A DNA stretch of 64,000 nucleotides from Pseudomonadota bacterium (GCA_018242065.1 JAFECQ010000020.1:62001-126000), one strand, 5' to 3'; counted from the stretch's first letter, positions 44,678-54,876 are shown. Numbers and translations: made by a program. The notes: generated from the sequence alone by a model not told the origin.

Positions 44678-46276
44678 ATGATTCAATCCTTTCAAAAATT
44701 TTCTCAATCACGTGTGGCAAAAATTTTTCTTGCCGTCGTTGCATTAAGTTTTATGGCTTTTTTTGGTGGTGGAAGTTGGTTTCGACCACATGATCCAAAT
44801 GCGATTGTGGCTGAAGTCGGCAACTTATCAATTAGTCGCTATGAATTTGCTGAAAAAGTACAGCAACAAATTCAGCGTCTTATGGCTCAGTCCGATGAAT
44901 CATTAACACGTGAACAAATCATACAAGAGGGTTTACCCCAAATGATTTTGAGTCAGATGATTCAAGAAATACTTTTTAACCTTGAATCAGAATCTTTAGG
45001 ACTTACGGTTAGTGATGAAGCGGTACGTCGAGAAGTTCAGTCTATGAAAGCATTTCAGAATGAATCAGGTGTGTTCGAACGTACGCGTTTTGATCAAATC
45101 TTACGAGCGAATGGGCTTTCCGAGGATACCTTTATCGCTGAAATTCGGAGTGAACTCATCCGTCATCAGCTTGCAGATGCAATTGTTGTGGGGGCTTTCC
45201 TCCCAGACGAAATGGTGAATCGTCTTTTTGAGGCCCAATATCAGTTTAGACAAGCATCTCTGTTATTTATTTCGCCAAAAGAAATGCCCGCGCCAAAAAC
45301 ACCAGGCCAAGATGTTTTAGAAGCGTTTTATAATGCACATCAAAAAGAGTTTGAAACACCTGAACTTCGTACAATTACAGCTTTTATCATCGATCCTACT
45401 TTGATTGGAAAAGAAATTCAGGTGAATTCAGATGAGATTAAATCAATGTATGAAGCAAAATCTGACATTTATGGCCAAATGAAATTTGAAAAAGCAACAC
45501 CTTTAATTATTGCAGAAATTCAAAAAGAAAAAGGGCTAGAGAAGGCTTTTCAATTAACCCAAGATCTGGATGATCAGATTGCAGGTGGAGCAACCCTTGA
45601 AGAACTAGCTCCTACAGTGCAAGGGGGTAAGCTTATAAAGCTTGAGAAGGTTGATAATCAGGGACTCGAACTGATGAAGACGCCAGCAGCCCAACTGCCA
45701 GAAGATAAAGAACTTACTCAGGACATTCTCAAGACAGCGTTTTCTCTTGAAGAAGCAAGCGACAGTCCCTTCTCTCAAGCAAAGAATGGCGCTTATTATA
45801 TGGTGCGGGTGGATAAGGTAAATCCTGCTTCATTTCAGCCCTTTGCCGAAATTAAGGATCGTGTTGAAAAGGCGTGGGCAGAGCAAGAACAGTTAAAAGC
45901 AGCAGAAGTTAAAGCAAATGAGTATGTTACCTCTTTTAATAATGGAGATAGAAAAGTTTCTCTTATGACTCTTTTGCCCAATCTTTCGCTGTCTGAACCT
46001 TCACCAGATGTGCCGACAGAGATCAAACAGCTTGTTTTTTCTTTGCGTCCGGAACATGCGGGGATGATTTTGACATCTAAAGGTTTTGCCATTGTTGTAT
46101 TGAATCGAATTATCCCTCCCGTTCAAAAAGTGAAAGAAGAAAAAATTGCTTCATTCAAGGAAAAGCTTTTAGAACAATACCAGAATGATCTTCTTAACGG
46201 ATATTTGAATGCGTTGCGTGTACGCTATCCTGTTAAAGTCAACAACGAAGCCATTAAGGCTTTATTTTCTATGTGA
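44678..46276 (+). CDS. ppiD: PpiD/SurA-type periplasmic peptidyl-prolyl isomerase
   Basis: The 532-residue protein has an N-terminal membrane anchor (about residues 13-30) after the typical opening MIQSFQKFSQSRVAKIFL, and a SurA_N-like chaperone domain (VAEVGNLSISRYEF..VQQQIQRL, LPQMILSQMIQEILFNLESESLGL). The parvulin domain in the middle is degenerate, as usual in PpiD. It probably assists folding of exported proteins near the Sec translocon. It begins about 200 bp after tRNA-Ser and is the first core gene right of the accessory block. Confidence 0.88.
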   Translation: MIQSFQKFSQSRVAKIFLAVVALSFMAFFGGGSWFRPHDPNAIVAEVGNLSISRYEFAEKVQQQIQRLMAQSDESLTREQIIQEGLPQMILSQMIQEILFNLESESLGLTVSDEAVRREVQSMKAFQNESGVFERTRFDQILRANGLSEDTFIAEIRSELIRHQLADAIVVGAFLPDEMVNRLFEAQYQFRQASLLFISPKEMPAPKTPGQDVLEAFYNAHQKEFETPELRTITAFIIDPTLIGKEIQVNSDEIKSMYEAKSDIYGQMKFEKATPLIIAEIQKEKGLEKAFQLTQDLDDQIAGGATLEELAPTVQGGKLIKLEKVDNQGLELMKTPAAQLPEDKELTQDILKTAFSLEEASDSPFSQAKNGAYYMVRVDKVNPASFQPFAEIKDRVEKAWAEQEQLKAAEVKANEYVTSFNNGDRKVSLMTLLPNLSLSEPSPDVPTEIKQLVFSLRPEHAGMILTSKGFAIVVLNRIIPPVQKVKEEKIASFKEKLLEQYQNDLLNGYLNALRVRYPVKVNNEAIKALFSM

Positions 46277-46285
46277 CAGTCATTC

Positions 46286-47239
46286 ATGGGATCAAATAAT
46301 AAGCAATCAACAACTTATTTAGAATTTGAAGACAACACGCTTCTTATTGAACTTTTTGGAAGTCAAGAAGCTAACTTAAAATTTGTTGAAAAAGAGCTTC
46401 CGGTTACGATTACAACGCGAGGCAATCAGGTTGTGATTCAAGGCGAGGAAGAAAACACGCGTATCGCAGGGCATGCATTAGCGTCGCTCTATCTACATCT
46501 TCAAGAAGGTAAGCAAATAGATACAACAGATATCATCGTAGCCATTCGCCAAGCATTTGAAAAGGACCCCCATGAAGAAGTCTTCTTGACCACGAAGCGG
46601 CGCGTTATTGCTGCTCGATCACGTCAACAAGCTGCTTATATTCGAGCTTTAAAAGAAAATGAGTTGGTTCTTGCCGAAGGGCCTGCAGGAACAGGAAAAA
46701 CCTATCTTGCGGTTGCCTTTGGAGTTGAAATGATGATGACCGGTCAAATGGATCGGCTTATTCTCTCGCGACCAGCAGTTGAAGCAGGGGAAAAATTGGG
46801 TTTTTTACCTGGTGATATTCGTGAGAAAGTAGACCCTTATTTGCGTCCTCTGTATGATGCTCTCCATGATATGCTTCCTCTTGAACAAGTGACCAAAAAA
46901 ATAGCTCTTGGAGAAATTGAGGTGGCTCCCTTGGCATTTATGCGCGGACGCACTCTTTCAGATTCTGTTATTATTTTGGACGAAGCTCAAAATGTAACAG
47001 AAGTTCAAATGAAGATGTTTTTAACTCGTCTTGGTAATAATTCACGTATGATCGTGACGGGTGATTTGAGTCAAATTGATTTACCAAAAGGTACGCCCTC
47101 GGGTTTGCAAGATGCCATCACGACTCTTGAAGGTATGCGAGGCGTTGGATTTATTAATTTTACAGAGCGTGATGTGGTTAGACATCCATTAGTTTCGCGA
47201 ATTGTAAGAGCCTATGAACGCAAAAAAGCCAATTCTTAA
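46286..47239 (+). CDS. ybeZ: PhoH-like ATPase YbeZ
   Basis: The 317-residue ATPase has Walker A AEGPAGTGKTYLA, RPAVEAGEKLGFLPGD, Walker B DSVIILDEAQN and the VTGDLSQIDLPKG motif. YbeZ partners with YbeY in rRNA processing. It starts the ybeZ-ybeY-ybeX-lnt run, conserved across proteobacteria, with overlapping ends throughout. An N-terminal KH-like region (residues 20-75) is usual. Confidence 0.95.
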   Translation: MGSNNKQSTTYLEFEDNTLLIELFGSQEANLKFVEKELPVTITTRGNQVVIQGEEENTRIAGHALASLYLHLQEGKQIDTTDIIVAIRQAFEKDPHEEVFLTTKRRVIAARSRQQAAYIRALKENELVLAEGPAGTGKTYLAVAFGVEMMMTGQMDRLILSRPAVEAGEKLGFLPGDIREKVDPYLRPLYDALHDMLPLEQVTKKIALGEIEVAPLAFMRGRTLSDSVIILDEAQNVTEVQMKMFLTRLGNNSRMIVTGDLSQIDLPKGTPSGLQDAITTLEGMRGVGFINFTERDVVRHPLVSRIVRAYERKKANS

Positions 47240-47681
47240 TTTCATTGTTTTAAACAAGATGTGGAAACAGCTCTCTCCAGCATGGAAACGGGAAATTTCT
47301 TTTGCCCTGGAGAAAGTGGCCATTTATCTTAAAAAAGATTTTTCTGAAAAAGAGGTAAGTGTTGTTTTTGCCGGTGATCAGGAAGTGCACGATCTTAACA
47401 AAACTTTTCGCCATAAAGATAAACCAACGAATGTGCTTTCGTTTCCTTCAGATGAAGAAAATGAGTTAGGAGATATCATCCTTGCCTATGAAACCGTTAT
47501 ACGAGAAGCAAAGGAATCACATACTTCTGCTTATAATCACACAATTCATCTTATTATCCATGGTTTTTTGCATCTTTTAGGATATGATCATGAAGAAGAG
47601 AATGAGGCAGAAGCCATGATGAACATGGAAATACAAATTTTAAAAGACCTCAATATTAATAACCCCTATGAGGATAAATGA
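47214..47681 (+). CDS. ybeY: Endoribonuclease YbeY
   Basis: YbeY (155 residues) is the metal-dependent nuclease of 16S rRNA 3' maturation and ribosome quality control. The zinc motif HLIIHGFLHLLGYDHEEENEAEAM is complete, preceded by NKTFRHKDKPTNVLSFP and the LGDIILAYETV strand. It overlaps ybeZ by 26 bp and ybeX by 4 bp. Confidence 0.95.
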   Translation: MNAKKPILNFIVLNKMWKQLSPAWKREISFALEKVAIYLKKDFSEKEVSVVFAGDQEVHDLNKTFRHKDKPTNVLSFPSDEENELGDIILAYETVIREAKESHTSAYNHTIHLIIHGFLHLLGYDHEEENEAEAMMNMEIQILKDLNINNPYEDK

Positions 47682-48514
47682 AGGAGTGGACGACTTTTTT
47701 TCGATCTTTTTTTAAAAAGAAAGAAAGCGAAGGATCTTTAAGAGAAGCTCTTGAAGAGTTGATGGAGGAGGAGGAGGTCGCTGACACATCACTTGCTCCC
47801 GATGAACGTGAGATGCTTACTAATATTCTGAGCTTGCGCGATTTGACAGCCAAAGATCTTATGATTCCCCGAGCTGAGATTATTGCGGTTCCCTATGACA
47901 GTTCTTTAGAGGATGTAAAAGCCCTTTTTAAGTCCAGTAAAATCATGCGCCTTCCTGTCTATCGTCAAACACTGGACGAACTTTTAGGTTATATTCATTT
48001 GCGCGATCTTATTGGTACGGCTTCAAAAAACTTTAAACTTCAGGAACATCTACACAAAATAAATTATATTTCACCCTCAATGCGTATTTTAGATTTACTC
48101 ATACAAATGCGTTCTACAGGTGAGAAAATAGCTATTGTTGTGGATGAATACGGAGGCATAGATGGCCTTGTAGCGATGAGTGATTTAGTGGAAGAGATTG
48201 TGGGCGATATTCAGGACGTAGCTCAAATGACGGCCCCACTTCCTTTCTTTCGGAGGCCTGATGGTGTTGTCGTTGTAAATGGGCGTATGGATATTGAAGA
48301 ACTTGAAGACAAAATTGGGCCTCTCCGAACTGAAGAGGAAAAGGAAGAAGATATTGATACGATTGGAGGTCTTGTCCTCCATTTAACAGATCGAGTACCT
48401 CAGAGAGGAGAGCTCATTACCCACCCTTCAGGTATTGAATTTGAGATTATTGAGGCAGATTCAAGGCGCATTAAGCTCGTAGGGATTCATGGACTTCCTT
48501 CCTCTCATACATAA
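47678..48514 (+). CDS. ybeX: CorC/YbeX-type CBS-domain protein
   Basis: The 278-residue protein has the cytosolic CorC form without DUF21 membrane domain: RDLTAKDLMIPRAEIIAVP starts the CBS pair, LGYIHLRDLIG and VVDEYGGIDGLVAMSDLVEEIVGDI are hallmark motifs, and a C-terminal transporter-associated domain follows (DTIGGLVLHLTDRVPQRGE). YbeX is linked to magnesium/cobalt homeostasis and ribosome function. It overlaps lnt by 26 bp. Confidence 0.93.
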   Translation: MKEWTTFFRSFFKKKESEGSLREALEELMEEEEVADTSLAPDEREMLTNILSLRDLTAKDLMIPRAEIIAVPYDSSLEDVKALFKSSKIMRLPVYRQTLDELLGYIHLRDLIGTASKNFKLQEHLHKINYISPSMRILDLLIQMRSTGEKIAIVVDEYGGIDGLVAMSDLVEEIVGDIQDVAQMTAPLPFFRRPDGVVVVNGRMDIEELEDKIGPLRTEEEKEEDIDTIGGLVLHLTDRVPQRGELITHPSGIEFEIIEADSRRIKLVGIHGLPSSHT

Positions 48515-50051
48515 TCCATGGCCGCAGCGAGGCGTCTCATTTATTTTAGGAGCCTTGGGTGCTCTAGCGTTTGCACCGCTTTGTATTTTCCCAGCCATTA
48601 TTTTGGCGTTTAGCGGAATATGGTTTTTACTTAATTATGAAATTGACCAAAAAGCCTCTTCTCTTAAAATATTTTTTCTTGGGTGGTGGTTTGGATTAGG
48701 ACATTTTACAGTTGGTTTATATTGGATTGCTCATGCCTTAACGGTTGATTTGGCTACTTTTTGGTGGCTTATTCCTTTTGCCCTTTTCGGCGTTCCTTCT
48801 ATTCTTGCTATTTTTATAGGAACAGCTTTTCTCTTAACCCGGTTTTGGCCTTATTCTGGAATCAGTAGAGCTTTTGCTTTTGCAGCAATTTGGGTTGGAT
48901 TTGAATGGCTCAGGGGACATCTTTTTACTGGGTTCCCTTGGAATTTGGCGGGGTATACGTGGGTATTTAGCTCTGAGATGCTGCAGATATCATCTCTTGT
49001 TGGAATCTATGGTTTGAGCCTTTTGGTTCTCCTCATCGCGATTTCTTTAGAATATCTTTTTGGGAAGGATATTTATGCAAGGAACATTGCTCTCTGCATT
49101 TACTTCATTATCATTCTTTGTTGGGTATGGGGAAAAGGACGTTTGGATCATCCGAATGTTTTGGATGAAACCCCTCTTGCCATCCGTGTAGTACAGCCAA
49201 GTATCCCACAAACATTAAAGTGGAGCCCTGCAGAAAGAGAAGCAAACTTTCAAGCCCTTCTTCGTTTGACAAAAACCCCTTCTACTCTTCCTCTTAAAGC
49301 TATTCTTTGGCCTGAAACTGCTGTTCCTTTCTTTCTAGAGCAGGATGATTTTCATCGAATGCTCATTGCTGAAAGTATTCCACAAGGAACGCTGTTATTT
49401 ACAGGGGCGCTTCGTCGGACATCCCCTGAAGATTTTTGGAATAGTTTACTCGTTCTTGATTCTCAAGGAGGTATCGTTGCCTTCTATGACAAGTCTCATT
49501 TGGTCCCCTTTGGGGAATACTTACCCTATAGACAGATATTCGATACTTTGTTTGGCAAGGGATCAATTAAAAAAATTACGGCGGGAACAGTTGATTTTAA
49601 ATCCGGTCCAGGGCCTAAATCGATCACTCTCCCTGAAGAGTTTCCAACTTTTAGTGGCCTTGTTTGTTATGAGGTTATCTTCCCCGGTGCTGTTGTTAAT
49701 GCCTCCCAAGTGCGGCCAAATTGGATAATAAATGTCACGAATGACGCTTGGTACGGTCATACATCAGGGCCCTACCAACATCTTGAAATAGCGCGCGTAC
49801 GGGCCATAGAAGAGGGAATCCCTCTCGTACGTGCTGCAAACTCAGGAATTTCCGCTGTTTTTGATGCCTATGGTCAAATGGTTGGAAGTCTAGGACTTGG
49901 AAAGAAGGGGGTACTTGACGTCTTACTTCCTGCTCCGATTCAGTTTGTACCCTTTTATGCACAGTGGGGAGATAAGATCACATTTGCTTTAATTTTAGGT
50001 GTCTTAATGCTTGCTTGGATTTTTTCTTTAAAAAGTCGAAAAAATGAATAG
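48489..50051 (+). CDS. lnt: Apolipoprotein N-acyltransferase
   Basis: Lnt (520 residues) adds the third acyl chain to lipoproteins in the inner membrane. At least six N-terminal spans are followed by a nitrilase domain with the catalytic triad: Glu in WPETAVPFF, Lys in YDKSHLVPFGEYLP and Cys in LVCYEVIFP. A final span lies near the C-terminus (ITFALILGVLMLAWIF). It serves the OmpA-like and ABC-binding lipoproteins in this window. It overlaps ybeX and metK. Confidence 0.94.
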   Translation: MDFLPLIHNPWPQRGVSFILGALGALAFAPLCIFPAIILAFSGIWFLLNYEIDQKASSLKIFFLGWWFGLGHFTVGLYWIAHALTVDLATFWWLIPFALFGVPSILAIFIGTAFLLTRFWPYSGISRAFAFAAIWVGFEWLRGHLFTGFPWNLAGYTWVFSSEMLQISSLVGIYGLSLLVLLIAISLEYLFGKDIYARNIALCIYFIIILCWVWGKGRLDHPNVLDETPLAIRVVQPSIPQTLKWSPAEREANFQALLRLTKTPSTLPLKAILWPETAVPFFLEQDDFHRMLIAESIPQGTLLFTGALRRTSPEDFWNSLLVLDSQGGIVAFYDKSHLVPFGEYLPYRQIFDTLFGKGSIKKITAGTVDFKSGPGPKSITLPEEFPTFSGLVCYEVIFPGAVVNASQVRPNWIINVTNDAWYGHTSGPYQHLEIARVRAIEEGIPLVRAANSGISAVFDAYGQMVGSLGLGKKGVLDVLLPAPIQFVPFYAQWGDKITFALILGVLMLAWIFSLKSRKNE

Positions 50052-51198
50052 CTTTATTTTTACGAGCGAGTCTGTTTCAGAAGGACATTCGGATAAAGTC
50101 TGTGACCAGATTTCTGATTCAATTTTGGATGCTCTCCTTAAGGAAGATCCAAATTCTCGGGCAGCTATTGAAACGGTTGTTACACCGCAGCGTGTGTTTG
50201 TCTTTGGAGAAGTTAAAACACCAACCGTTTTGAAACCTGAGCAAATAGATCACGTCATTCGAAAGAAAATTCGTGAGATTGGCTATGAAGAGCCCTCTTT
50301 TGATTGGCGGACAGTGAAAATAGAGATAAATCTGCGTACTCAATCTTCTGATATTGCGCGTGGAGTAGAAACGAAAGGAGCGGGGGATCAAGGCATCATG
50401 TTTGGCTACGCTTCTCAAGAAAACGAAGCTCTTATGCCAACGCCGCTCTATTTATCACATAAATTTATGCGACTTCTTGCTGAAGATCGAAAAAAAGGTC
50501 TTCTTCCCCAATTGCGTCCTGATGGAAAGTGTCAATTTTCAATTAAATATTGTGATCATAAACCTATTGGAACAAGCGCTATTGTTGTATCTCTCCAACA
50601 TCAAGAAGAATTAACCTTAACCGCTCTTAAAGATCTTATCCGTCCTTATGTAGAGAGAATTCTTCCAGAGGGGTGGTTTTGTGGAGAGGAATCATTCTTT
50701 GTGAATCCTACGGGGAGATTTGTGATTGGAGGACCTGAAAGTGACACGGGTCTTACGGGTCGTAAAATTATTGTGGATACCTATGGCGGAATGGCTCCTC
50801 ATGGAGGAGGCGCTTTTTCAGGAAAAGACCCCACAAAAGTTGATCGATCAGCTGCCTACATGGCGCGTTACATGGCAAAAAACATTGTGGCAGCCGGACT
50901 TGCAATGCGTTGTACGCTTCAACTTTCTTATGCCATAGGACGTGCGGATCCAACTTCATTTTACATTAATACTCATGGGACAGGACTCGTTTCTGATGAG
51001 CGTCTTGCGATAGCGCTTCGCGAGCTTCTGGATTTAACCCCTTGGGGAATTCAAGAAACGCTTTTACTACGACAACCCATCTATGCACGCACGGCTGTTT
51101 ACGGTCATTTTGGACGAGCTGTTGAATCTGATGGGGGATTTTCATGGGAAAGGGTGGATTTGGCAGAGGAGCTGAAAAAAATAATTTTCAATTCATGA
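50044..51198 (+). CDS. metK: S-adenosylmethionine synthetase
   Basis: MetK (384 residues) makes SAM from ATP and methionine. Signature motifs are FTSESVSEGHSDKVCDQISDSILDA, GAGDQGIMFGYA, GRFVIGGPESDTGLTGRKIIVDTYGG and GGGAFSGKDPTKVDRSAAYMARY. It overlaps the lnt stop by 8 bp, so no SAM riboswitch precedes it. No terminator was recognised in the 78 bp before the TPP riboswitch. Confidence 0.97.
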   Translation: MNSFIFTSESVSEGHSDKVCDQISDSILDALLKEDPNSRAAIETVVTPQRVFVFGEVKTPTVLKPEQIDHVIRKKIREIGYEEPSFDWRTVKIEINLRTQSSDIARGVETKGAGDQGIMFGYASQENEALMPTPLYLSHKFMRLLAEDRKKGLLPQLRPDGKCQFSIKYCDHKPIGTSAIVVSLQHQEELTLTALKDLIRPYVERILPEGWFCGEESFFVNPTGRFVIGGPESDTGLTGRKIIVDTYGGMAPHGGGAFSGKDPTKVDRSAAYMARYMAKNIVAAGLAMRCTLQLSYAIGRADPTSFYINTHGTGLVSDERLAIALRELLDLTPWGIQETLLLRQPIYARTAVYGHFGRAVESDGGFSWERVDLAEELKKIIFNS

Positions 51199-51276
51199 CG
51201 GATGTTAATGTGATGACTTTGGTTGAAATTTCTTCCTTTCTTGAATCTCATCATTTTATATGATATTAAAAAAATA

Positions 51277-51355
51277 CTCATCGGGGTGCTCTTATTGGAA
51301 GAGCTGAGATTATACCCGTGAACCTGATCCGGATTATGCCGGCGGAGGAAATGAG
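51277..51355 (+). promoter_or_regulatory. TPP riboswitch controlling thiBPQ
   Basis: The 79-nt element has the conserved THI-box parts: CTCATCGGGGTGC, the CTGAGAT core followed by TACCCGTGAACCTGATCCGG, and the closing GCCGGCGGAGGAAATGAG that pairs with the 5' CTCAT. The ribosome-binding GGAGGA (51344-51349) lies inside the closing strand and the start codon of thiB follows immediately, so thiamine diphosphate should hide the site and shut off translation. Confidence 0.96.
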
Positions 51356-52273
51356 ATGCTTAAATACTTATTTGCCTGCGTGCTTTTTCTAAGCACGTCT
51401 TCACTTTATGGAAAAGAAACCCTTACTATTTATACAAATGCAGCTTTTATGTCTTCGTCCTATGGACCAGGTGCCGCACTCAAAGAATTTTTTGAGAAAA
51501 CATGCCAATGTGAGATTAAGTATGTTGTTCTAGATACAATTCCTCTTGTCATGAATCGTGTGAATCTTGAAGGAGACAAAACGAAAGCTGATCTCATTCT
51601 TGGGCTTGAAGAAATGGGTCTGAGTGTTTCTCATGTTGAAAAGCTCGTGCCTTACGCTTCGCAGTGTCTTGCATTTGTTTACGATTCTCAAAAAATTCCT
51701 TACCCCCCTCAAACCTTAGACGAGCTTATCAAATCCTCCCATTCGATTATTCTACCAGATCCACGAACCAGTATTACTGGTTTCGGATTTCTCGTGTGGA
51801 TGAAAAAAGTGTATGGAGAGATGTCTTCTCAAAAATGGAAAGAACTTGCAACGCATGTTCTTACTTTTACCAAAGGTTGGACCGAGGCATATGCTCTTTT
51901 TATGAGAGGTGAGGCTCCCATTGTATTAGGCTATACTTCTGATGGGCTTTATAATGAGCTTGAAAAAGGAAAACCTCATCTTAAATCTCTTTATTTTTCT
52001 GAGGGGCATCTCTGTTCAGATATTTATGCGGCAAAAATGAAAATGACTCAAAATGGACCTTTGGCCGATAAGTTTCTTGCCTTTCTCTTGTCTAAAGAAG
52101 CACAAGAACTTATCGCGCTTCGAGGTTGGACTTATCCAAAAGTAGGTGCCCCTGAATCTTGGCGTGTAGCAGAAAATTATCTTCTCCCTCCTTCTTGGGT
52201 TTCCTTTTCGGCGCAAGAAGTCACTCATTCTAAAAAACAGTGGCTTGAAGAGTGGTTAGAGGCACTTATGTAA
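51356..52273 (+). CDS. thiB: Thiamine ABC transporter substrate-binding protein
   Basis: The periplasmic protein (305 residues) has a signal peptide (LKYLFACVLFLSTSSLYG) and a family 1 binding-protein fold: TLTIYTNAAFMSSSYGPG, KADLILGLEEMG, LPYASQCLAFVYD and DPRTSITGFGFLVWM, the last matching ThiB/TbpA. It follows a TPP riboswitch, which fixes thiamine or its phosphates as substrate. The stop overlaps thiP (TAATG type). Confidence 0.92.
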   Translation: MLKYLFACVLFLSTSSLYGKETLTIYTNAAFMSSSYGPGAALKEFFEKTCQCEIKYVVLDTIPLVMNRVNLEGDKTKADLILGLEEMGLSVSHVEKLVPYASQCLAFVYDSQKIPYPPQTLDELIKSSHSIILPDPRTSITGFGFLVWMKKVYGEMSSQKWKELATHVLTFTKGWTEAYALFMRGEAPIVLGYTSDGLYNELEKGKPHLKSLYFSEGHLCSDIYAAKMKMTQNGPLADKFLAFLLSKEAQELIALRGWTYPKVGAPESWRVAENYLLPPSWVSFSAQEVTHSKKQWLEEWLEALM

Positions 52274-53643
52274 TGAATTATGAGCTTTACGTCTTTTGGT
52301 CTACGCTAAAACAAGCAGTGATCTCAACCGTTTTAACCATTCCTTTAGGGGTTTTAATTGCAAGAGCTCTTGTCTGGAATCATTCTTGGAAATGGTCTCG
52401 ATTATGTATGAAAATTTTAGGGATCCCTCTCATTACGCCAGCGCTTGTCGGAATTTTAGGATTTATAACGCTTATGAGCGGGATTTTTAACGTATATAGT
52501 CTTGCCGGCATCATCGCAGTGCATGTTATATTTTATAGTCCCTTTGCAGCACTTTTTATGATTAATGCATGGTGTTTTATACCAGAAGAACACTATCGTT
52601 TAGCTTCTCAACTTGGTTTTTCTTCTTTTCGAATATTTTATTTTATCGAGTTTCCTCAGCTAAAGAAGACGTTCATTGAGGTAACATGGGTATGTTTTTG
52701 TCTTTTTCTCAATAGTTTTACAACAATTATGGTACTTGGTGGAGGACCTCAAAAAACAACCTTAAGTGTGGCACTTTATCAGTCATTTTTCTTTTTTTAT
52801 GATCCTCACCAAGGTATTAAATTTGCTAGTCTTCAGCTTCTCCTAACTTTCAGTCTTGCCATGTTTACATTTGCTTTTAAAATCCTTCCTCTTGGGGCAT
52901 CTCTCAAAACTCCTACTTTTTCCAACCTTGGGTCACCTTTTCAAAAGCCCATTGTCCTAGTCACTCTTGCTATGATTCTTCTTCCTTTGGGAGTTGTTCT
53001 TATTCCTGCCTTACATGCATTTCCACAAACGATTTTGAATCCTCTTTTATGGCAATCCTTTTTCAAAAGTCTGAGCCTAGGGTTATGTGTAGGCCCCTTA
53101 AGCGCAGCACTTTCCTTTCTTCTGGTAAAACATGAATCGATTTTCACAAAACCGATGGCTTCTCTTTATCTTCTTTTCTCTCCCGCTCTCATGGGAGCTG
53201 GTTTATTTTTGGTGTCTCTTGATGCTCCTCAGATTCCATCTGAGGTATTTCTTATTGTTTTTCAACTTCTGATTATTCTACCTTTTTCTTTTCGCCTTCT
53301 GAGGGGGCCTTATCTGTATCTTCAGACAACATATAAGTCTACTGCCCAGAGTCTTGGACTATCGTCGTTTCAGTGGTTTCGACTTATTGAATGGCCTCTC
53401 TTGAAAAAGCCGTTAGCAATGGCCTTAGGGCTTGGAGGAGCGCTTTCTTGCGGTGACTTCCAATCGTTGGCTTTTTTTCCAAGTTCTGACGTTCCTGGAC
53501 TTTCTCATCTTTTGTATCAACAGATTGCACGTCATTTTGAAGAAGGTTTGGTGACAGCGACTGTACTTCTTTTTTGCTGTTATTTTCTTTATCAATTCCC
53601 ACACTGGATTTTAAAAGCACATGACCGGATTAAATCTTCATAA
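52273..53643 (+). CDS. thiP: Thiamine ABC transporter permease
   Basis: The 456-residue permease from the ATG at 52273 has about 12 spans in two homologous halves, each with the EAA-type loop (YRLASQLGFSSFRIFYFIEFPQLK and KSTAQSLGLSSFQWFRLIEWPLLK). This duplicated single-chain layout is typical of ThiP and iron transporters; context decides for thiamine. It overlaps both thiB and thiQ. Confidence 0.92.
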   Translation: MNYELYVFWSTLKQAVISTVLTIPLGVLIARALVWNHSWKWSRLCMKILGIPLITPALVGILGFITLMSGIFNVYSLAGIIAVHVIFYSPFAALFMINAWCFIPEEHYRLASQLGFSSFRIFYFIEFPQLKKTFIEVTWVCFCLFLNSFTTIMVLGGGPQKTTLSVALYQSFFFFYDPHQGIKFASLQLLLTFSLAMFTFAFKILPLGASLKTPTFSNLGSPFQKPIVLVTLAMILLPLGVVLIPALHAFPQTILNPLLWQSFFKSLSLGLCVGPLSAALSFLLVKHESIFTKPMASLYLLFSPALMGAGLFLVSLDAPQIPSEVFLIVFQLLIILPFSFRLLRGPYLYLQTTYKSTAQSLGLSSFQWFRLIEWPLLKKPLAMALGLGGALSCGDFQSLAFFPSSDVPGLSHLLYQQIARHFEEGLVTATVLLFCCYFLYQFPHWILKAHDRIKSS

Positions 53644-54331
53644 TTTATCCTTTCGACGCCAAAACTTTTCTATAGAGGTGTCAACGATTCTTCCTAAAGG
53701 ATCTAAAACCATTTTGGTGGGTGCAAGTGGTGCGGGGAAAAGTACTCTTCTATCTCTTATTGCGGGGTTTCTCTCTCCTCAAAAAGGAGAAATTTTATGG
53801 GAGGGAAGGCCTATATCAACCATTCCGCCTCAAAAACGACCCTTGACTCTTCTTTTTCAAGACAACAATCTTTTCCCTCATCTATCTCTATGGAATAATG
53901 TAGCCTTAGGAATTAAGCCTTCTCTCAAATTAGATGTTGAGGAAAGGAACAGAATTAAGGACATATTAGAAAGGGTAGGGATCTTATCTTTAAAAGAAAG
54001 ATATCCTTCTGAACTCTCCGGTGGAGAGCGTCAAAGAGCAGCTCTTGCACGCAGTCTTTTGAGGGGAACACCCCTCTTGCTTTTAGACGAACCTTTGGGT
54101 CCTCTAGGACCCGGGTTAAGAAAGGAAATGTTAATTCTTCTGTCCCAGATCGTTGATGAATTTCAATTAACGTTGCTTGTCACAACACACCAACCTAATG
54201 AGGCTGTTGAGCTTGCCGATCATATGCTTTTTATAGAGGAGGGAAAAATTTTAGAGAAGGGGTGCCCCATTCATCTTTTAAACACGCCTGTTCATCCGAT
54301 GCTTAAGGGTTATTTAGGGTATAAAGTTTAG
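53621..54331 (+). CDS. thiQ: Thiamine ABC transporter ATPase
   Basis: The 236-residue ATPase has Walker [30 protein letters not shown], signature [16 protein letters not shown] and Walker [15 protein letters not shown] (family consensus DEPFSALD, here altered after DEPLGP). [12 protein letters not shown] supplies the switch His. It completes thiBPQ under the TPP riboswitch. Confidence 0.92.
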   Translation: MTGLNLHNLSFRRQNFSIEVSTILPKGSKTILVGASGAGKSTLLSLIAGFLSPQKGEILWEGRPISTIPPQKRPLTLLFQDNNLFPHLSLWNNVALGIKPSLKLDVEERNRIKDILERVGILSLKERYPSELSGGERQRAALARSLLRGTPLLLLDEPLGPLGPGLRKEMLILLSQIVDEFQLTLLVTTHQPNEAVELADHMLFIEEGKILEKGCPIHLLNTPVHPMLKGYLGYKV

Positions 54332-54399
54332 GAAGGTTTTCATCCCGAAATGCTTGTGCTAAACTTTTTTCGCATAATAACCAACGGACTGAATTCTTT

Positions 54400-54876
54400 A
54401 TGAAAAAATTACCTATGACAGCTGGAGGACTCCAGCGGTTACAAGAAGAGCTGAAGCATTTAAAAACTGTTGAACGACATGCTGTCATTAAAGCAATTTC
54501 AGAGGCACGTGAACACGGAGATCTTTCTGAAAATGCAGAATATCATTCAGCTCGAGAACGTCAGGGTTTTATCGAGGGACGCATTAAAGAGCTCGAAGAT
54601 AAAGTTGCACGAGCAGAAGTGATAGATGTATCAACACTTTCAGGGACGGATATTAAATTTGGCGCAACAGTGACATTGATTGATGATGAAACAGATGAAA
54701 AAATGACTTATCAAATTGTAGGTGTTGATGAAGCTGACATCAAAAAGGGTCTTTTATCCATTAACTCCCCTCTTGCACGTGCCTTAATTGGAAAATCAGT
54801 TGGAGACACTTGCGATATTGCAACGCCTGGGAAAGGTCATAAATCTTATGAAATCATCGGGGTTCTCTATCACTGA
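54400..54876 (+). CDS. greA: Transcription elongation factor GreA
   Basis: GreA (158 residues, standard length) rescues backtracked RNA polymerase. The N-terminal coiled coil has [18 protein letters not shown] and the tip acidic residues in [17 protein letters not shown]; the C-terminal FKBP-like domain contains [21 protein letters not shown] and the [14 protein letters not shown] motif. The end overlaps the ELM1-family gene by 29 bp. Confidence 0.97.
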   Translation: MKKLPMTAGGLQRLQEELKHLKTVERHAVIKAISEAREHGDLSENAEYHSARERQGFIEGRIKELEDKVARAEVIDVSTLSGTDIKFGATVTLIDDETDEKMTYQIVGVDEADIKKGLLSINSPLARALIGKSVGDTCDIATPGKGHKSYEIIGVLYH

